Assembly (NCBI RefSeq): GCF_001039355.2
Contig: NW_019775469.1
Coordinates: 599,859 to 663,858, forward strand
DNA length: 64,000 nucleotides
DNA from: Lingula anatina
Taxonomy: Eukaryota; Brachiopoda; Lingulata; Lingulida; Lingulidae
Direction: 5' to 3'
The position numbers and the translations under genes were made by a program. Each line of letters opens with the position of its first letter. Position 1 is the stretch's first letter. Positions 1-11,328 of the stretch are shown here, piece by piece. The notes under the pieces are model-generated. The model saw only the letters and a list, made by a program, of their open reading frames with translations, was not told the DNA's origin and made no database searches.

Positions 1-286
1 ATATAAAATGATACTGATAAATATCCGTTTGTGAAGTATTGTCACTTTGGGGGCACCCTAAGTTCACCTAGTTAATTCACCTCTTTATAATCAGCAAGAC
101 GCTGCTATTTCCATTGGTAACACAGGAGGCTGGGCGAGGCTTTTTTTAAGTAAATAAAAATATTTATTCTCTCCTTGATCTTCCTCTGTCTAATATACCC
201 CCATCCTACACCAACTAATTTCACAATCGTATGACTAAATACTTACTTTAATTAAATGGAAAGAAAGCGAAAACAAATCAACGTAC

Positions 287-360
287 CCTGTCAAAGTGCG
301 GACTTCGTCCAGCTGCTGGAGCAGTATAACCAACAGTACTACCCAGCTGGTCGCACCCAT
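287..360 (-). CDS. Signal-peptide first exon of a secreted or membrane protein, paralogue of the 19.9-kb exon
   Basis: Read on the minus strand, the ATG at 360 opens a 74-nt exon whose peptide starts MGATSWVVLLVILLQQ, a typical hydrophobic signal peptide, and stops at a GTACGT donor (286-281). The exon at 19860-19933 has the same length, the same phase-2 donor and a closely similar peptide (MAATSWGLLLVILFQQ). That second exon probably begins the EMI/EGF receptor gene, so this one is probably the first exon of a tandem paralogue whose remaining exons lie beyond the left edge. Upstream sequence is also conserved between the two, which supports a duplicated gene rather than chance. The mature protein cannot be named from this exon alone. 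Confidence 0.6.
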
Positions 361-485
361 TTTCACGGTTTACTTCCGTGTATCGACTGCAGCACGTTTT
401 AAATGTTGGGACTACTTTTTTTATGCATCCCTAATCTATTACTATTATTAACACTCAAGACCGGCGGTTAAAAGTCCTTAAATGA
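361..485 (-). promoter_or_regulatory. Conserved upstream region of the left-edge signal-peptide exon
   Basis: The 5' flank of this exon matches the flank of the exon at 19860-19933 in blocks, for example AAGTAGTCCCAACATT here against AAGTAGTCCCGACATT there, and GATTAGGGATGC against GATTAGGGAAGC. No clear TATA box was identified. It is likely a shared promoter and 5' UTR retained after gene duplication. Confidence 0.4.
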
Positions 486-837
486 CGTCATCATGAGATT
501 AAGGGTAAGTTATTTGTGTTCTCTTGATACAATATTTATCCACTAAAAGGCGTTTTCAGTTACCTGGGGATATGTAAACTGTTATCATCAGCCTGAAATC
601 TGGGATAACTAGAGGATCAGTGAGGCGATACCGTCTCCGGGTATTGTACCACCAGTTGGAGTAGGCCCATTAGTATGGAAAAAAAGGGATACCACCTTCA
701 GTGTTGTGTTTGACATGCTCTACAAAATGCAGTTAATAAGAGTTCTCGATGTGTATGTTGAAAATTACCATTTGCAAATAAATCATGGGGATTAATAAAA
801 TGTAAAATCTAAATTTGTGAAGTGTGGTTAATGGCAA

Positions 838-1240
838 AAAAGGAGGTCAAAGGTCAATTTCAAGGTCACAGTTACATTGCCAATATATGACTTCCTATTC
901 AAGTGCAATAGTAACTATGTGCATATCTCTGCCGGTTTTGGAAATATAAGGGACGGAAATGTTGCAAAGTTCAGTTCATGGTGAAAACTAGGTCAAAGGT
1001 AAATTTCAAGGTCACAATTAGACTGCCAGAATAGGACTTCCTGGAAAAGTTTGATAGTGATTATGGGCGTGTCTCTTCCATTTATGGAGATATAAGGGAT
1101 GGAACGTTGCAAAACCCAGCTCATCTTGGAAAGTGGGTCAAAGGTCAATTTCAAGGTCACAGCTAGATTGCCAATATATGGCTTCCTATTCAAGTTTAGC
1201 AGTAACCATGGGCTTATCTCTGCTAATTTGGAGATATTTA
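838..1240 (+). repeat. About 146-bp tandem repeat, three copies, with AGGTCA direct repeats
   Basis: Three successive units share the order AGGTCAAAGGTCA, TTTCAAGGTCAC, an ATTGCCA block, then CTTCCT and GGAGATATAAGGGA-like blocks. The AGGTCA blocks start near 844, 990 and 1135, giving a period of 145-146 bp. A related partial block recurs near 1513-1530. The unit does not code for a protein I recognise. Confidence 0.75.
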
Positions 1241-2098
1241 TATTTTATTTTCACCAATGAATACTGCGATGTTGTACTCTTTGATAGGATGCAACTCGTA
1301 AACCGTATGGGAAACAAAAAACAAGAGGTCTCTATCATGCATATATGGTTCCAGAATTAGAGAGTTTTCAGTTTCGGCATCTATTGACTGCCTCTCCCAT
1401 GAAAATGCACCGGTTGACCCCAAACCTCCTTTTTTTTTTTTTTTTTTTTTTTTGCAAAAAAAAAATCATTTTTTTTTTAGAAAAATTTGGCCTGTTTGAC
1501 CTTGAAATACAGGTAAAGGTCAAAGGTGAAATCCTAGGGCATATTTGAAATCTACATATATGACTTTCGGTCAGCCATCTATAGAAATTTGTCCTATAAT
1601 TCCTTCGGTTTGCCAATTTTGGACAAGGGTGCATTGCAACAAGAGCCACAACTCGACCCAAGAACTGACAAAGCCCAAGATTTACGTGGATCGAGTTGAG
1701 ATTATATGTGACTTCATTTCAAGAGATGGGTATGCAGGCTCTTGTAGTCGATGGAGTTTGGTCCGGGTTTGCATACTTTTGTGCTACCGCATCAAACCTT
1801 GTCCCTGGAGGTTATTCACAAAATATCCCGCCCTTTGTATTATTACTGTCATCAACACAATGATATACTGATAACGGAACTCCGCCTGTTTTGGCGTTTC
1901 TCAGAGGTGAGATAGGAAGAAAGTTTCCCAAACTTTAATCTTGTAACAATTTACTCTAGTATGAAAGTAATACGTAATATGAAAAACCATAGCTTTAAGC
2001 CCTAGTCAACCCATAAGAATGTCTGTCATACCTAATAACGAAGTTTTCCAAGCAGCATTGTGAGATAATAATAACACGTAAACAGCTTCAGTCAGTTC

Positions 2099-2247
2099 AG
2101 GGCTCCGTAACTCAAAGGCATCTCGAATTGTGACCGAGCGCAAGCGCCTCTATTCAATAACTCGGTATTTACTCGCCCCATAAAATAGCCCCGGAATGAA
2201 AGGTGATACCGCCATGCAATTCGCGATGCTTTCGAGCTGCAGAGCCC
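2099..2247. mobile_element. MITE with AGGGCTCCGTA terminal inverted repeats (diverged copy)
   Basis: It begins AGGGCTCCGTAACTC and ends GCAGAGCCC, with the internal blocks CGAGCGCAAGCG and GCAATTCGCGATG. A better-preserved copy of the same family lies at 11191-11328. It has no coding capacity. Confidence 0.55.
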
Positions 2248-3787
2248 AGGTGAACCTGTGTGTTGTAAAACGCCGGCGTTTAGGTTACAAACCACTATTA
2301 AAAATCCCATTCACTTCCATTGTAACGTTTAATTCTCTTAAAAATATTTCCCATGCATCAACAAACACAACACTTCAGGTTTAAATACTTCTACTCAAGG
2401 CCTAAACAATATTAAAAAATCAGGGTACATTAATGGCATAGCTTGCCAGTGACATGACATGACCCTTAAGATGCTGCCGCCAGTCAGCCAAAATAAGCAC
2501 TAAAATGCAGCAGAGGGCAGGGCATGTAAAACTGGCCCCAGGCAGTAAAATTTCACTCTGATATGAAAAATAACACATCAAATTAAAGGTAAATGAACAA
2601 ATTTATTTCTAAAATTTATTTCAAAATTTTCAAATGATCCAAAATTGAAAAATAAACTCATTTTTCTCTTATATGCAAATCTTCTTGATTCAAACTTGTT
2701 AAACAAGGAAGGCCGGAAGTGCCGTATAGCCTTTAACTTTTCTGTTCATTTCATCATGGCGACCGCGGGGTTTTATTCTTTTTCTCCTTAATATTATTCG
2801 CATGTAGGCGTTGTATTTTCTCCCCAAGACAACACACGTTTGTAACTTAACCGTTGTGGATACCCAACTTTTTACAGAAGGCTACCGGGAAGATGTTGTC
2901 TTTGATTCAATTCAATTGAATTCAATTTATTTCTGTACTGGTACATAAATAATCATGACTTTGTACAATGAAATATAATTAAAAAAATACAATTGGTGCA
3001 TTACCAGTCTCTAATTGGTAATTGGATCGCCAGTTTGTGAGTGGACAGGCATATAATAGACTTTGATATTACAACAAATTACGAGGAGCTTCATGTACAG
3101 CAGTGCACATGTTTACAAAGCAATGACGCTGGTGGGAAACGCTGGTTTAAGGTACAGCGTGGACATTAGAAAATGGTCCCATTAAAGTGACGGACACATA
3201 GACGCAGCAAAAGTATAGATATTATCAGACCAAATTACAGTTAATCACCCCCGGACATAGCGATGGACTTTGAAAAAGGGTATGTTAGTTATCATGGTTT
3301 TGTTGTACATAGTTCCTGACAAGAAAGGGAATGAAACAACTGGAAAATTAGCTGCTTATAATATCTATCTGGAGTGAACGTGTAACCATTGCTAATAATA
3401 CAATTGGATATTCAAATGTAATAATAGGTATCCAAATTATTATAAAGAGAGAGATCTCCCTTTTCACACACCCCAACCTTCCTGCCGCATATACATATCT
3501 TGCAAGCTATAGTATAAGTAAGGAATCTTAGCATTGATTTTTCAGGTCTTACATTAGTCTGATTTCTTCTTCTACAAAGATCTGAATGTGACCTTTGTTT
3601 TCGTTGAGTCCCCTCTCGTGTACATTGCAGAACGTCCCGAAGAACGTTACAGTTTTTCGTTTACTGATAAATTGTTCAACTGGTCTGAGAAAAGTAATGA
3701 ATTTCTAACTAAAGTGAATCAGTTATTTTAAGAAATGATTTTTAGAAATAAATGTTTTTTTAGATTATCTAAACAGTTAAGTCGAAT

Positions 3788-3825
3788 ATGAATGAATGAA
3801 TGAATGAATGAATGAATGAATGAAT
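3788..3825 (+). repeat. (GAAT)n microsatellite
   Basis: An uninterrupted run of the 4-bp unit GAAT, followed by degenerate copies to about 3890. Confidence 0.9.
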
Positions 3826-3965
3826 AAAAAATTGAATAAATGAAAGGATGTACCCTGTATGGATGGATGAATGTTTGAATGAATGCACGAATAAATGTAT
3901 AAAAAAAGTAATTCATAATTTTAAAATTAAGGAAATGAAGAGACGTAAATGCAATTGAATAAATA

Positions 3966-5544
3966 CAGGGTTACCACTTAATATGGAATGTTATTTTTGG
4001 CGAGTAAATTTTTTACAAAATATTTAATTTCTAACTCCAAAGCTGAGGTGTCACTCCATGTGTAGCCAGGTGTGTTACCTAATTACCACACAACTCTCGA
4101 AACAATTGATGCATGCAGTTGCATGTTCTGTGGTCAGAAATGTGAGGGGTGGTCTTTTCGGCAATTTCTGCCCTTGTATGAAAACGCATGGGTTTGGTCA
4201 ATCCTTGGAGTGTGTTTAGAGAAGCAACGAAGGGATCGCTCTGAAACTTGACAGGTACCTTAGTGAAGATATGGTTCAACAGCTAAGCAACGCAGCTTAC
4301 TATGGGATTATTGCTCTCAGAAAAAATGACCAGAAACGGACAGCCATTGCCAGGTAATTCAACATTTATCAGGAGCCGTTTGTGAAGTCCTCCAAAGAAA
4401 TGCTGCAACAGGGGCACCTACTCCAATACCTCGACCAGGGTGTCCGCGTATCACACCAAAAGACAGGATCGCCTTCTCCTTAGAGGACGCCGTGCTGGTA
4501 GTACAAAGACAACCAGTGTCTTCAGAAAAGAGAGGCAGAATGTCATTCAAACGCCCGTTTCAAGGTCCCTCGTGAACAAGAGATTACTGCAAGCCGGTTA
4601 TTTTGCACGAAGGCCAGTAGGGAAACCACTGTTAACAGCAGGTCATATACAGCGACGTCTGCAATGGGCTGGGGACCACGTGCGTTTGCAGCCAAAACAC
4701 TGGAATCACGTCGCTTTCATTGATGAGGCCAGACATGGATTTTTTAGGGTTGATCGTCGGATCCATGTCCACCGACGTGTACGAGGGGCATAAAACGATG
4801 ATTGAGTACTGCTTAGGGTGCAAGCAGGGGATGGTAACGTTTCTGTTTGGGGAGCATTTCATGTCGGTGCCCAGAACCAGTTGGTTTTTCTAGGAGGCAA
4901 CCTCATCCAGGATTCCTACAGAGACATTCTACAGCAAACAATGCTTCGATTGGTAAGAGTTATCTTCAGGAACAACTTTGTGTACCAAGAGGACTGCGCA
5001 ACCCCACATCGAGGCCGCAGAATCACTGTTTTTCTTCAAAAACCAATGGGTTCAGCAACTGCCCTGGCCTGCAAACTCTCCAGATATGAACCCAATTGAA
5101 AATCTGTGGGCGGAAGTAATTCACAGAATTAATAGCTATGGTCCTCGGCCGGTAAATAGTGATAAACTGCGACAGGCAAATATCACTGCGTGGAATGATA
5201 TCCCCACCCAAACTCTAAAAAACGTGTCACAGGGCATGCCATGTAGGATGAGGGCGCTGCAAGCGGCTGCTGGAAGTCATACCCGCAATTACTGACTTTT
5301 CATGATATACTGTAGTGAGTTATTTGATTGTGTAACATATCACTGTCCGGAGGCTATCATTTTCTAAATACTGGCATCAAACTATGTCAGATTTGATATT
5401 ATTGACCAAAATATCTCACAACAGAAGACTGGATGTTATTATCACTCAGCGACATACTTTTTTAATGACTCAAGCCCAAACAATTTTAATCAGCACTCAA
5501 AAATAACAATGATAAAAAATATTCCATATTAAGTAGCAACCCTG
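3966..5544 (+). mobile_element. Tc1-like DNA transposon, full length with terminal inverted repeats
   Basis: The left end CAGGGTTACCACTTAATATG and the reverse complement of the right end, CAGGGTTGCTACTTAATATG, form terminal inverted repeats of about 30 bp. Both ends are bordered by TA (3964-3965 and 5545-5546), the target duplication of the Tc1/mariner superfamily. The element is 1579 bp, the normal size for a Tc1 element, and encloses a decayed transposase. It is a dead copy, but its ends look intact enough to be mobilised by an active relative (inference). Confidence 0.85.
4271..5295 (+). pseudogene. Tc1-like transposase, frameshifted
   Basis: A DDE transposase that cuts and pastes its own element. 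Three frames must be combined. About 4440-4793 carries the middle part with RRPVGKPLLT and WNHVAFIDEARHGFF, where the first catalytic Asp is expected. 4818-5099 carries YQEDCATPHRG, the second Asp region. 4978-5295 carries SPDMNPIENLW, with the third acidic residue, and ends in a family-typical arginine-rich tail. The likely original start is the ATG at 4271, followed quickly by a frame break. At least two frameshifts make it non-functional. Confidence 0.8.
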
Positions 5545-5717
5545 TAACTACATTTAAAATATTATCCTTATAGCGAACATATAATATCACTCATGTCAAT
5601 ATTTCTTCTGACAGCATTGATCTATAAATACAACTTTATGGTTTTTTAATTCATTTATTTTTATTTTATCTGAAGGGTACTTATTTTGATCCCAAAGAGG
5701 ATCCGCCCCGGCCATAG

Positions 5718-5930
5718 CCAGATCCTCCTTGCCAGGACGAGACAGACGTGATATCATCACTGACGTCATCAACTCGACAGGGGTCGCTGTTCTTCAAGAC
5801 GAGCATATGTTGGTCTGGAGTGACAGTGTCACTGGGGTGTTCAAAAAGTATTCTTATGATGTGAACAGTTGCTCGGAAATCCTCAAGAAACCCGGGAGCT
5901 TCTTTTATGCCATAGCCATATCGAGTGATG
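5718..5930 (+). CDS. Single exon resembling an LDL-receptor-type YWTD propeller repeat
   Basis: After an acceptor (CCATAG at 5712-5717) the frame reads RSSLPGRDRRDIITDVINST, then GVAV, LVWSDSVTGVFKKYSYD and AIAISSDG, ending before a weak donor GTTTCA. The order 'xxSxLDGxxRxxI...GVAVD...WSDxxxGxI' matches one and a half blades of a YWTD propeller (the Trp-Ser-Asp stands for YWTD). The 213-nt length is phase 1 on both sides, as is usual in modular extracellular genes. No other blade or EGF exon of the same gene is visible on the plus strand, so it is an isolated exon, a relic, or part of a gene with very large introns. Confidence 0.4.
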
Positions 5931-6008
5931 GTTTCAGTCTTTATTCAGTCTTGTTAACACGTTTATTTTATATTTTATTTATTGGTTGCATATGAACCAG
6001 AAGTAATT

Positions 6009-6245
6009 ACCTCCGCCAAGGAGGTTATGTTTTCATCCCTGTTTGTCTGTTTGTCTGTCTGTCATCAACATAACTCAAAAAGTTAAGGACCGATTTTGAT
6101 GAAATTTACAGGAACGTTCAGAAGTGGGCAAATGAACAGATGATACGTTTTTGGTGGTGATCCGGGTCAATAATCAATCAATAATCAATAATAAAAAAAA
6201 ATTGCTGCCTTGGCGGAGGTCTGCGCTCTCGGAGTGCTTTTCTAG
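6009..6245 (+). repeat. Dispersed repeat with CCTCCGCCAAGG / TTGGCGGAGG ends
   Basis: The left end CCTCCGCCAAGGAGGTTATG and the right block TTGGCGGAGGTCTGCGCTCT frame about 237 bp containing TGTCTGTTTGTCTGTC, ACCGATTTTGATGAAATTTA and GATCCGGGTC. I recall this layout from repeats dispersed in many animal genomes. A truncated inverse copy is at 19370-19441. Confidence 0.6.
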
Positions 6246-6407
6246 TTGCAGTTATTTCGGAGGTTGAAATGAAAGAGAAAAAATATGCAAATGTAGAAAC
6301 AATGCCATCAGCATGCACAATATTTTCAATAAGGGATAAGTACACTCTCGGCAATCTCTGGCACGATTTGCTTTCCGGTAGTCGCAACTTACAACACTAA
6401 TTTAAAG

Positions 6408-6408
6408 C

Positions 6409-6467
<59 letters not shown>
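6408..6467 (+). repeat. (ATT)n microsatellite
   Basis: About 19 uninterrupted TTA units. Confidence 0.9.
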
Positions 6468-6882
6468 TTATAGTACTGTTACACGCCAATGCTATTAACT
6501 TTAGTGGATCCGCATAACTTTAAAACCTATCTCGAAAAAACACATCAAAGCAACATAAGCAATAACGGTACAGGATGGTGGGAACAGTGGGCCACATCCC
6601 CTCCACCGAAAGTTTCGAAGGTGCACTGTACTCCCCCCCCCCCCTCCTAAAAAAAACAAATAAATAAATAAATTTGCATCACTGTTAGATCCGGGTTTGT
6701 GTGTGTAAATGAAATGAGAGGTTAATTATATATTTGGCTTAGTTAAGACTGCTTAATTCGGATAAGCGACTACGTAAAGTAGTCTCCATGTTATTGATAG
6801 GAAAGTACGTAGCAGTAGATGTAGTTGACATATCCTTAGAAAGTGCAGTCACCGTTTATAGGAAAATTCCGCGTCAAAACAA

Positions 6883-7706
6883 CCCAGCGGGCAAATTATG
6901 TTGTTTTAACGTTGAAACAACGTTGAACCATAACGTTGAGAAGACATTGAAAATTGTGTCAACCTCAGATAACAACGTTGTATCAACGTCAGAAAACAAT
7001 GTTATATCAACCCCACCCAGCGGGAAATTAGCCTGGATGTGTTTAGCAGTAGGACATTTTTGATGGCTAAATATATGTAGGGTATAAATGTATGGCCTTT
7101 AAGTTAAAATGTCCAAGGTTTAGATTTATATACATAGTTCTTTTCCTATATATAAGGAGATAACTACAACCATATATATATATATATATATATATATTAC
7201 AAAGTCACAGTCACCTCAACCTGTCTATCTATAACAGGTTACCAAGAACTGTTAACTCCATCACATTTAAGCAACTTATTCATCCTAGTATTAGCTGACC
7301 TTGCAAGGAATTCAGTTTATTGAATGTATTTCTGAATAACAAGTTAGGAAAATTCACTAGTTAACTAAAGGCTCAAAACAACCGTCACTTTTACTTTAAA
7401 ACCATTTTGTTATTATTTTGATAAATTTAGTTACAGTATTGATAAACAAAGTATCACGTTTTCAATAATTAACATTTTAAATTAAAATCCATAACTGCAA
7501 GGTTGTGTCATTGACCAAAATACAACGTTGAGTCAAGAAGTTATAATGTCTCATTATAATTTCTTGGTTGAGTCAACGTCACATTATGACGGTGTTTCGA
7601 CGTGGCTGGATCAACGATGATTTTACGTTGAATTTAGGTAGATCAACGGCAATTCAACGTATCAACCTGTTTTCAACGTTGATCCAACGCAACTATGCCT
7701 GCTGGG
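6883..7706. mobile_element. Non-autonomous element with CCCAGCGGGCA ends and AACGTTG-rich arms
   Basis: The left end CCCAGCGGGCAAATTATGTT and right end TGCCTGCTGGG are inverted relative to each other. Both arms (6883-7015 and about 7500-7706) are filled with variants of CAACGTTG and ATCAACG in opposite orientation. The middle is AT-rich, with a TA run at 7173-7197, and has no transposase. The arms look like subterminal repeat arrays of a DNA transposon; the superfamily is not determined. Confidence 0.5.
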
Positions 7707-8176
7707 AATCACATACAGATTTATGTTACAGACGGTGTTAATAAAGTTATCGGCTCTTGAAATTTTGATATTATACTGTAAGTGAAACCTAAAACTCAGA
7801 TAAAATTTAGAAGTCCTTATTCAAAGGGTACAGAGGGCAGCGAGGGCCATAAGAGTAATTCAAACAACTAACAAAACGAATTAATTTGGTTAAGGAAAGA
7901 GGTGGAAATCACATTGTAAGTCTCAGAACCATTAAGTTCCCTTACATATCGAGGGGCTTACCTTAGTGATACAGACTGCACCGGTCCACTGTGAGAGATT
8001 GCAATTTTATATAGCCAGATTATAACTTGAGAGTGTCCCTTAAACGGCCCCCGCGCTCAGCAGAGTCAATTTTTGGTAAAATTTAATATAGCAACAGAGA
8101 GTGAAGTTGTGGAGAACTTGGAAAGAAGAGTATTATGTAGCGATAGGACTGTCAATATACAGGATTTATCGCTACA

Positions 8177-8400
8177 TCAAACAGCTTGAATTGAGAAAAG
8201 CCTCACGGGTAATATCTAGGACCAGACGCGGAAGTAATGCCCCAGTTAACAACTTAGGAAACGCACATGTCAAAGTAAACAGAATGTATCGATTAATTTA
8301 ACAGCTCGACGTGAAAAGAGCCTTACAAGTAGCATCCAGGACCAGACGCGTCAGTAATGCCTCAGTTAGCAATTTCGGGCACACCCATGTCATTGTATAC
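8177..8400 (+). repeat. About 120-bp tandem repeat, two copies
   Basis: The blocks AGGACCAGACGCG, AGTAATGCC and CAGTTA recur at about 8218-8250 and 8337-8370 at a spacing of about 120 bp. A third, isolated copy (CAGGCCCAGGCGCGAAAGTA) sits at 8830-8925. Confidence 0.6.
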
Positions 8401-10020
8401 GTTGAAGGGGTCCATGTTCCTCCCTACCCAGGTTCTTCTAATATTTTACTTGTCACTAATGCATAGGAGAGGGAATATTACAACGAACTCACATGCTCAG
8501 TTCCAACTCTAAAAGTGTGTTTATTAAGTCCGAGCATTCAGCATTTATACACATTATCTACAGGGAATCTAACTGCATGTCACAGTGGCAGCAAATCATT
8601 TAAATACTAAATGCAATGCAATAGATAACAAGTGAGCGCTTCTACTTATAAGTTATATCAGTTCTACTTATCAGGTATACCTACACAGAGGGTGATAGAT
8701 ATTCATTCAAGACTGAAGCAAGGTGAATGATAATATGCTGACTGATAATATAAACATAATATGTAAATGAGTGAGTTCATCACATGCATTTAGTGGACCT
8801 TAACAACGTGTACAGAATTCAGTGCCCCATTAAACAACTGGAAGTAAAAAGAGCCTTACAAGTAGCATTCAGGCCCAGGCGCGAAAGTAATACCTAAGTG
8901 AACAACTTTGAAAACAGACAAACCCAATCTTTAGCGGAAGTCAAGGTCCAGAGAGCAACAAAAGGCTCTCTGTTAGGGAAACTTGCTTGCTCAGGTGATA
9001 GAATATATTTTTTACACTGTTTGTATCCTTATTCATCCTTTGACGATTCGTTCTTTACTTCATGGCTTTCCATTATTTTATTTAATTTTTTTTTGATTGC
9101 TTTTTATTATTTGCCTTAATTTAACCATTGAGTGTATCTCATACGCTAGGTGATAAGTGCATTAATTAATTTCTTTTCATATATTAATTTAAAAAGTCAC
9201 AAACGGTGTCGTTCTATGATGTTACAAACTGCGAGTAAAGCATCCACAGTAGTTGACCTTGTGCACAAGTATCACATAAAAGGGAAACATTGTATAGCCA
9301 TGTCTCTGATGGAAGCATAGACATCACAAAAAAGTGAAGAAATTGTCATTTTTGCACACAGCTACAAGTTGAACAGTATACATTTATGTAGCACAAAATA
9401 ATTACTGTCGGGATACAGACATATGAATTTCAATTATGACGGCGAAACTCGAATTATATGAACTGGAAAACGAATTTATTGGCGGTAATTTCTCAACAGT
9501 CACACGTGCACAAAAATACAGTTTGCCTAGGTGATGAAGGAAATCCCGATGAATATTTTTTAATAAAATTGATTTTATGCTACATAAAAGTACTAGTCTA
9601 ACGCATATTGAATACCATACACGTTATAGTAGGCATGTGATAAGGAGTGATATTTTACATACCTGTACATGCACACTCCTTGAATCATAGGCCTTCTATA
9701 AACTGTAAAGTATCCCCCTCACAATAATCGGACCATATTGGAACGTGTAGTATTTGCATTGTTTAGGAGGGGGTATGTAGCAATAATTTAAAGAAGAGTC
9801 GAAAATCTATAAATTAATATATATTTTCAAAAGATAAAAACTATTAAACGCTTGCCTTAAAGAATGTAAAGCTGAAATTCGGAATTTTTTTATTATCATT
9901 ATATTACTGAAAGCAAACAACTTAAATACTTGACATATTCTCTTTCCGCACGCGATTTCCTTCTAGAGCATACATCCATGTACACCATTTGAACATGTAA
10001 GATGATACAAGATATAATAT
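8401..10020. other. No gene seen
   Basis: AT-rich non-coding sequence. Apart from the stray repeat copy at 8830-8925, no splice-flanked coding frame, inverted repeat or RNA gene was recognised. Confidence 0.5.
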
Positions 10021-10044
10021 TCTCCATGCGTAAGCTGTTTGTGC

Positions 10045-10080
<36 letters not shown>

Positions 10081-10081
10081 A
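10045..10081 (+). repeat. (GT)n(GA)n compound microsatellite
   Basis: A GT run followed directly by a GA run. It creates spurious short frames on both strands. Confidence 0.85.
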
Positions 10082-10180
10082 ACTACTCAAGAGCGCTCTA
10101 GTTTGTCAGATTATATGGCCAGAATAATTCCCAAATCTCCTCTGTTGCTTTATTCTACTGACCCGACCTCACTACCATTT

Positions 10181-10689
10181 CTAAGCCGAGAATTCATTGT
10201 CGTTTTGCTGGCCTCTGCGCTGGTAGGCTGACAAATGTTCATATTCACCGATAGGTGTCGGCACCAATCCTCCGAAGATTAACTTCGTGTACACACTCTG
10301 ATCCTCGCTCTCCTTTACCATAATGCTTTCATACGGCTGGTCTGGGTTCGAGGCATTTGTAGTACCGGTTTGCACTGTCCAAGGCCCCGTATGTTGCCTC
10401 CCATCACTATTCATCTCCGTTCTGTGTTTTGATGCTGTCAGGACTTCGGCGTTTTCATAGGCAACATTGTCGTAATCCTGCGTCTGGGTAACAGCTGGTG
10501 CCGAGGAGCGTTCTGTCGCTGGTCTTCTGTCCCTGTTCCTATAGCGTCGACATACAAAGAAAACCGAGATAGCGGCGAGGACGACGGCCCAAATGACGGC
10601 AAATGTCATGCCTATGATAAGACCTATTGTGACTGCTGTACCCTGATCTAATGGCGCTGCTGCATCAATTACCGCCTCAAAGTGTGAAC
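10181..10689 (-). CDS. Receptor exon: transmembrane helix and cytoplasmic tail with ITAM-spaced tyrosines
   Basis: Last coding exon of the minus-strand EMI/EGF receptor. After the acceptor TACTACAG, phase 1, it encodes a juxtamembrane stretch (HFEAVIDAAAPLDQGT), a membrane helix of about 25 residues (VTIGLIIGMTFAVIWAVVLA, then AISVFFVC), a basic stop-transfer RRYRNRDRR and a tail of about 125 residues ending at the stop at 10181. The tail carries the tyrosine motifs YDNV, YENA, YESI, YTKL and YEHL. YESI and YTKL are ten residues apart and YTKL and YEHL twelve, within the range of ITAM-like pairs that recruit SH2 kinases in CED-1/Draper/MEGF10-type receptors. The signalling role is inferred from motif spacing only. 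Confidence 0.7.
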
Positions 10690-10726
10690 CTGTAGTAAAA
10701 TTATAAACCAGAACGTATACGTAACC

Positions 10727-10727
10727 G

Positions 10728-10774
<47 letters not shown>
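10727..10774. repeat. (TA)n microsatellite
   Basis: An uninterrupted alternating TA tract in the intron beside the transmembrane exon. Confidence 0.9.
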
Positions 10775-10777
<3 letters not shown>

Positions 10778-11040
10778 TCAGGGTAATTCCGTAAACCTCT
10801 TATCACTCTTATCAATAACAATTTGTGCGAGTCATGTGAAGGATGTGTTTTGTGGGCATTTTAAAAAAACTTTCCAAAAATGACAACACGAAAACATGTA
10901 GATGCCATCGTTTGAATGGCAAATTATAGGAAGTCATCAAGCTTGAGTGACTATGAAGCAGATTGTTAGGCAGTTCAAATAGTACTTAAATGGCACACTG
11001 ACTGCCTTTCACGCGAGTCCATAAGCATAATACTATTTAC

Positions 11041-11169
11041 TAATAATAATACATCCACGTCCATCGGACGCCAGTTCAAACCCATTTCTACATGAACACG
11101 TGTAGCTACCACGTGTATTGTGACAGTTATGATCACACGCGTGAGTCCCCTTGCTGCACTCGTCAACAT
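11041..11169 (-). CDS. Calcium-binding-type EGF exon, copy 1 (membrane-proximal)
   Basis: The exon reads VDECSKGTHACDHNCHNTRG, then six-cysteine EGF spacing to GRGC and IIIS. The DVDEC start and the N-T-RGSYTC block are calcium-binding EGF features. The acceptor is TTTTTAG and the proposed donor GTAAAT (11040-11035), which keeps phase 1 on both sides and joins in frame to the transmembrane exon. Compared with its near-twin at 11514-11636, the usual G|GTAAGT donor is missing and the exon runs six nucleotides further (129 against 123 nt). Confidence 0.7.
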
Positions 11170-11190
11170 CTAAAAAGTAAAAAGTAGATC

Positions 11191-11328
11191 AGGGCTCCGT
11201 ATCTCGAAAGGTTCGCTATGTTGCGCACGTGCGCAAGTGTCTCGATTCTATTTCGAGATACGGGGCCATAGAATCGAGACGCCTGCGCACGTGCGCAACA
11301 TAGCGAACCTTTCGAGATACGGAGCCCT
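11191..11328. mobile_element. Foldback MITE, nearly perfect palindrome
   Basis: The ends AGGGCTCCGTATCTCGAAAG and CTTTCGAGATACGGAGCCCT are exact inverses. The arms of about 61 bp differ at only a few bases (AAGTG against AGGCG), and the loop holds another copy of the terminal motif. Each arm contains the self-complementary TGCGCACGTGCGCA. It sits in an intron of the receptor gene and has a relative at 2099-2247. Confidence 0.8.

Noticed and set aside
1368-1661. 97-codon minus-strand frame containing a poly-lysine run
   Set aside because: The lysines come from a T-rich homopolymer tract on the plus strand; no domain or splice sites.
9899-10231. Short frames over the GT/GA microsatellite
   Set aside because: Low-complexity translation of a microsatellite.
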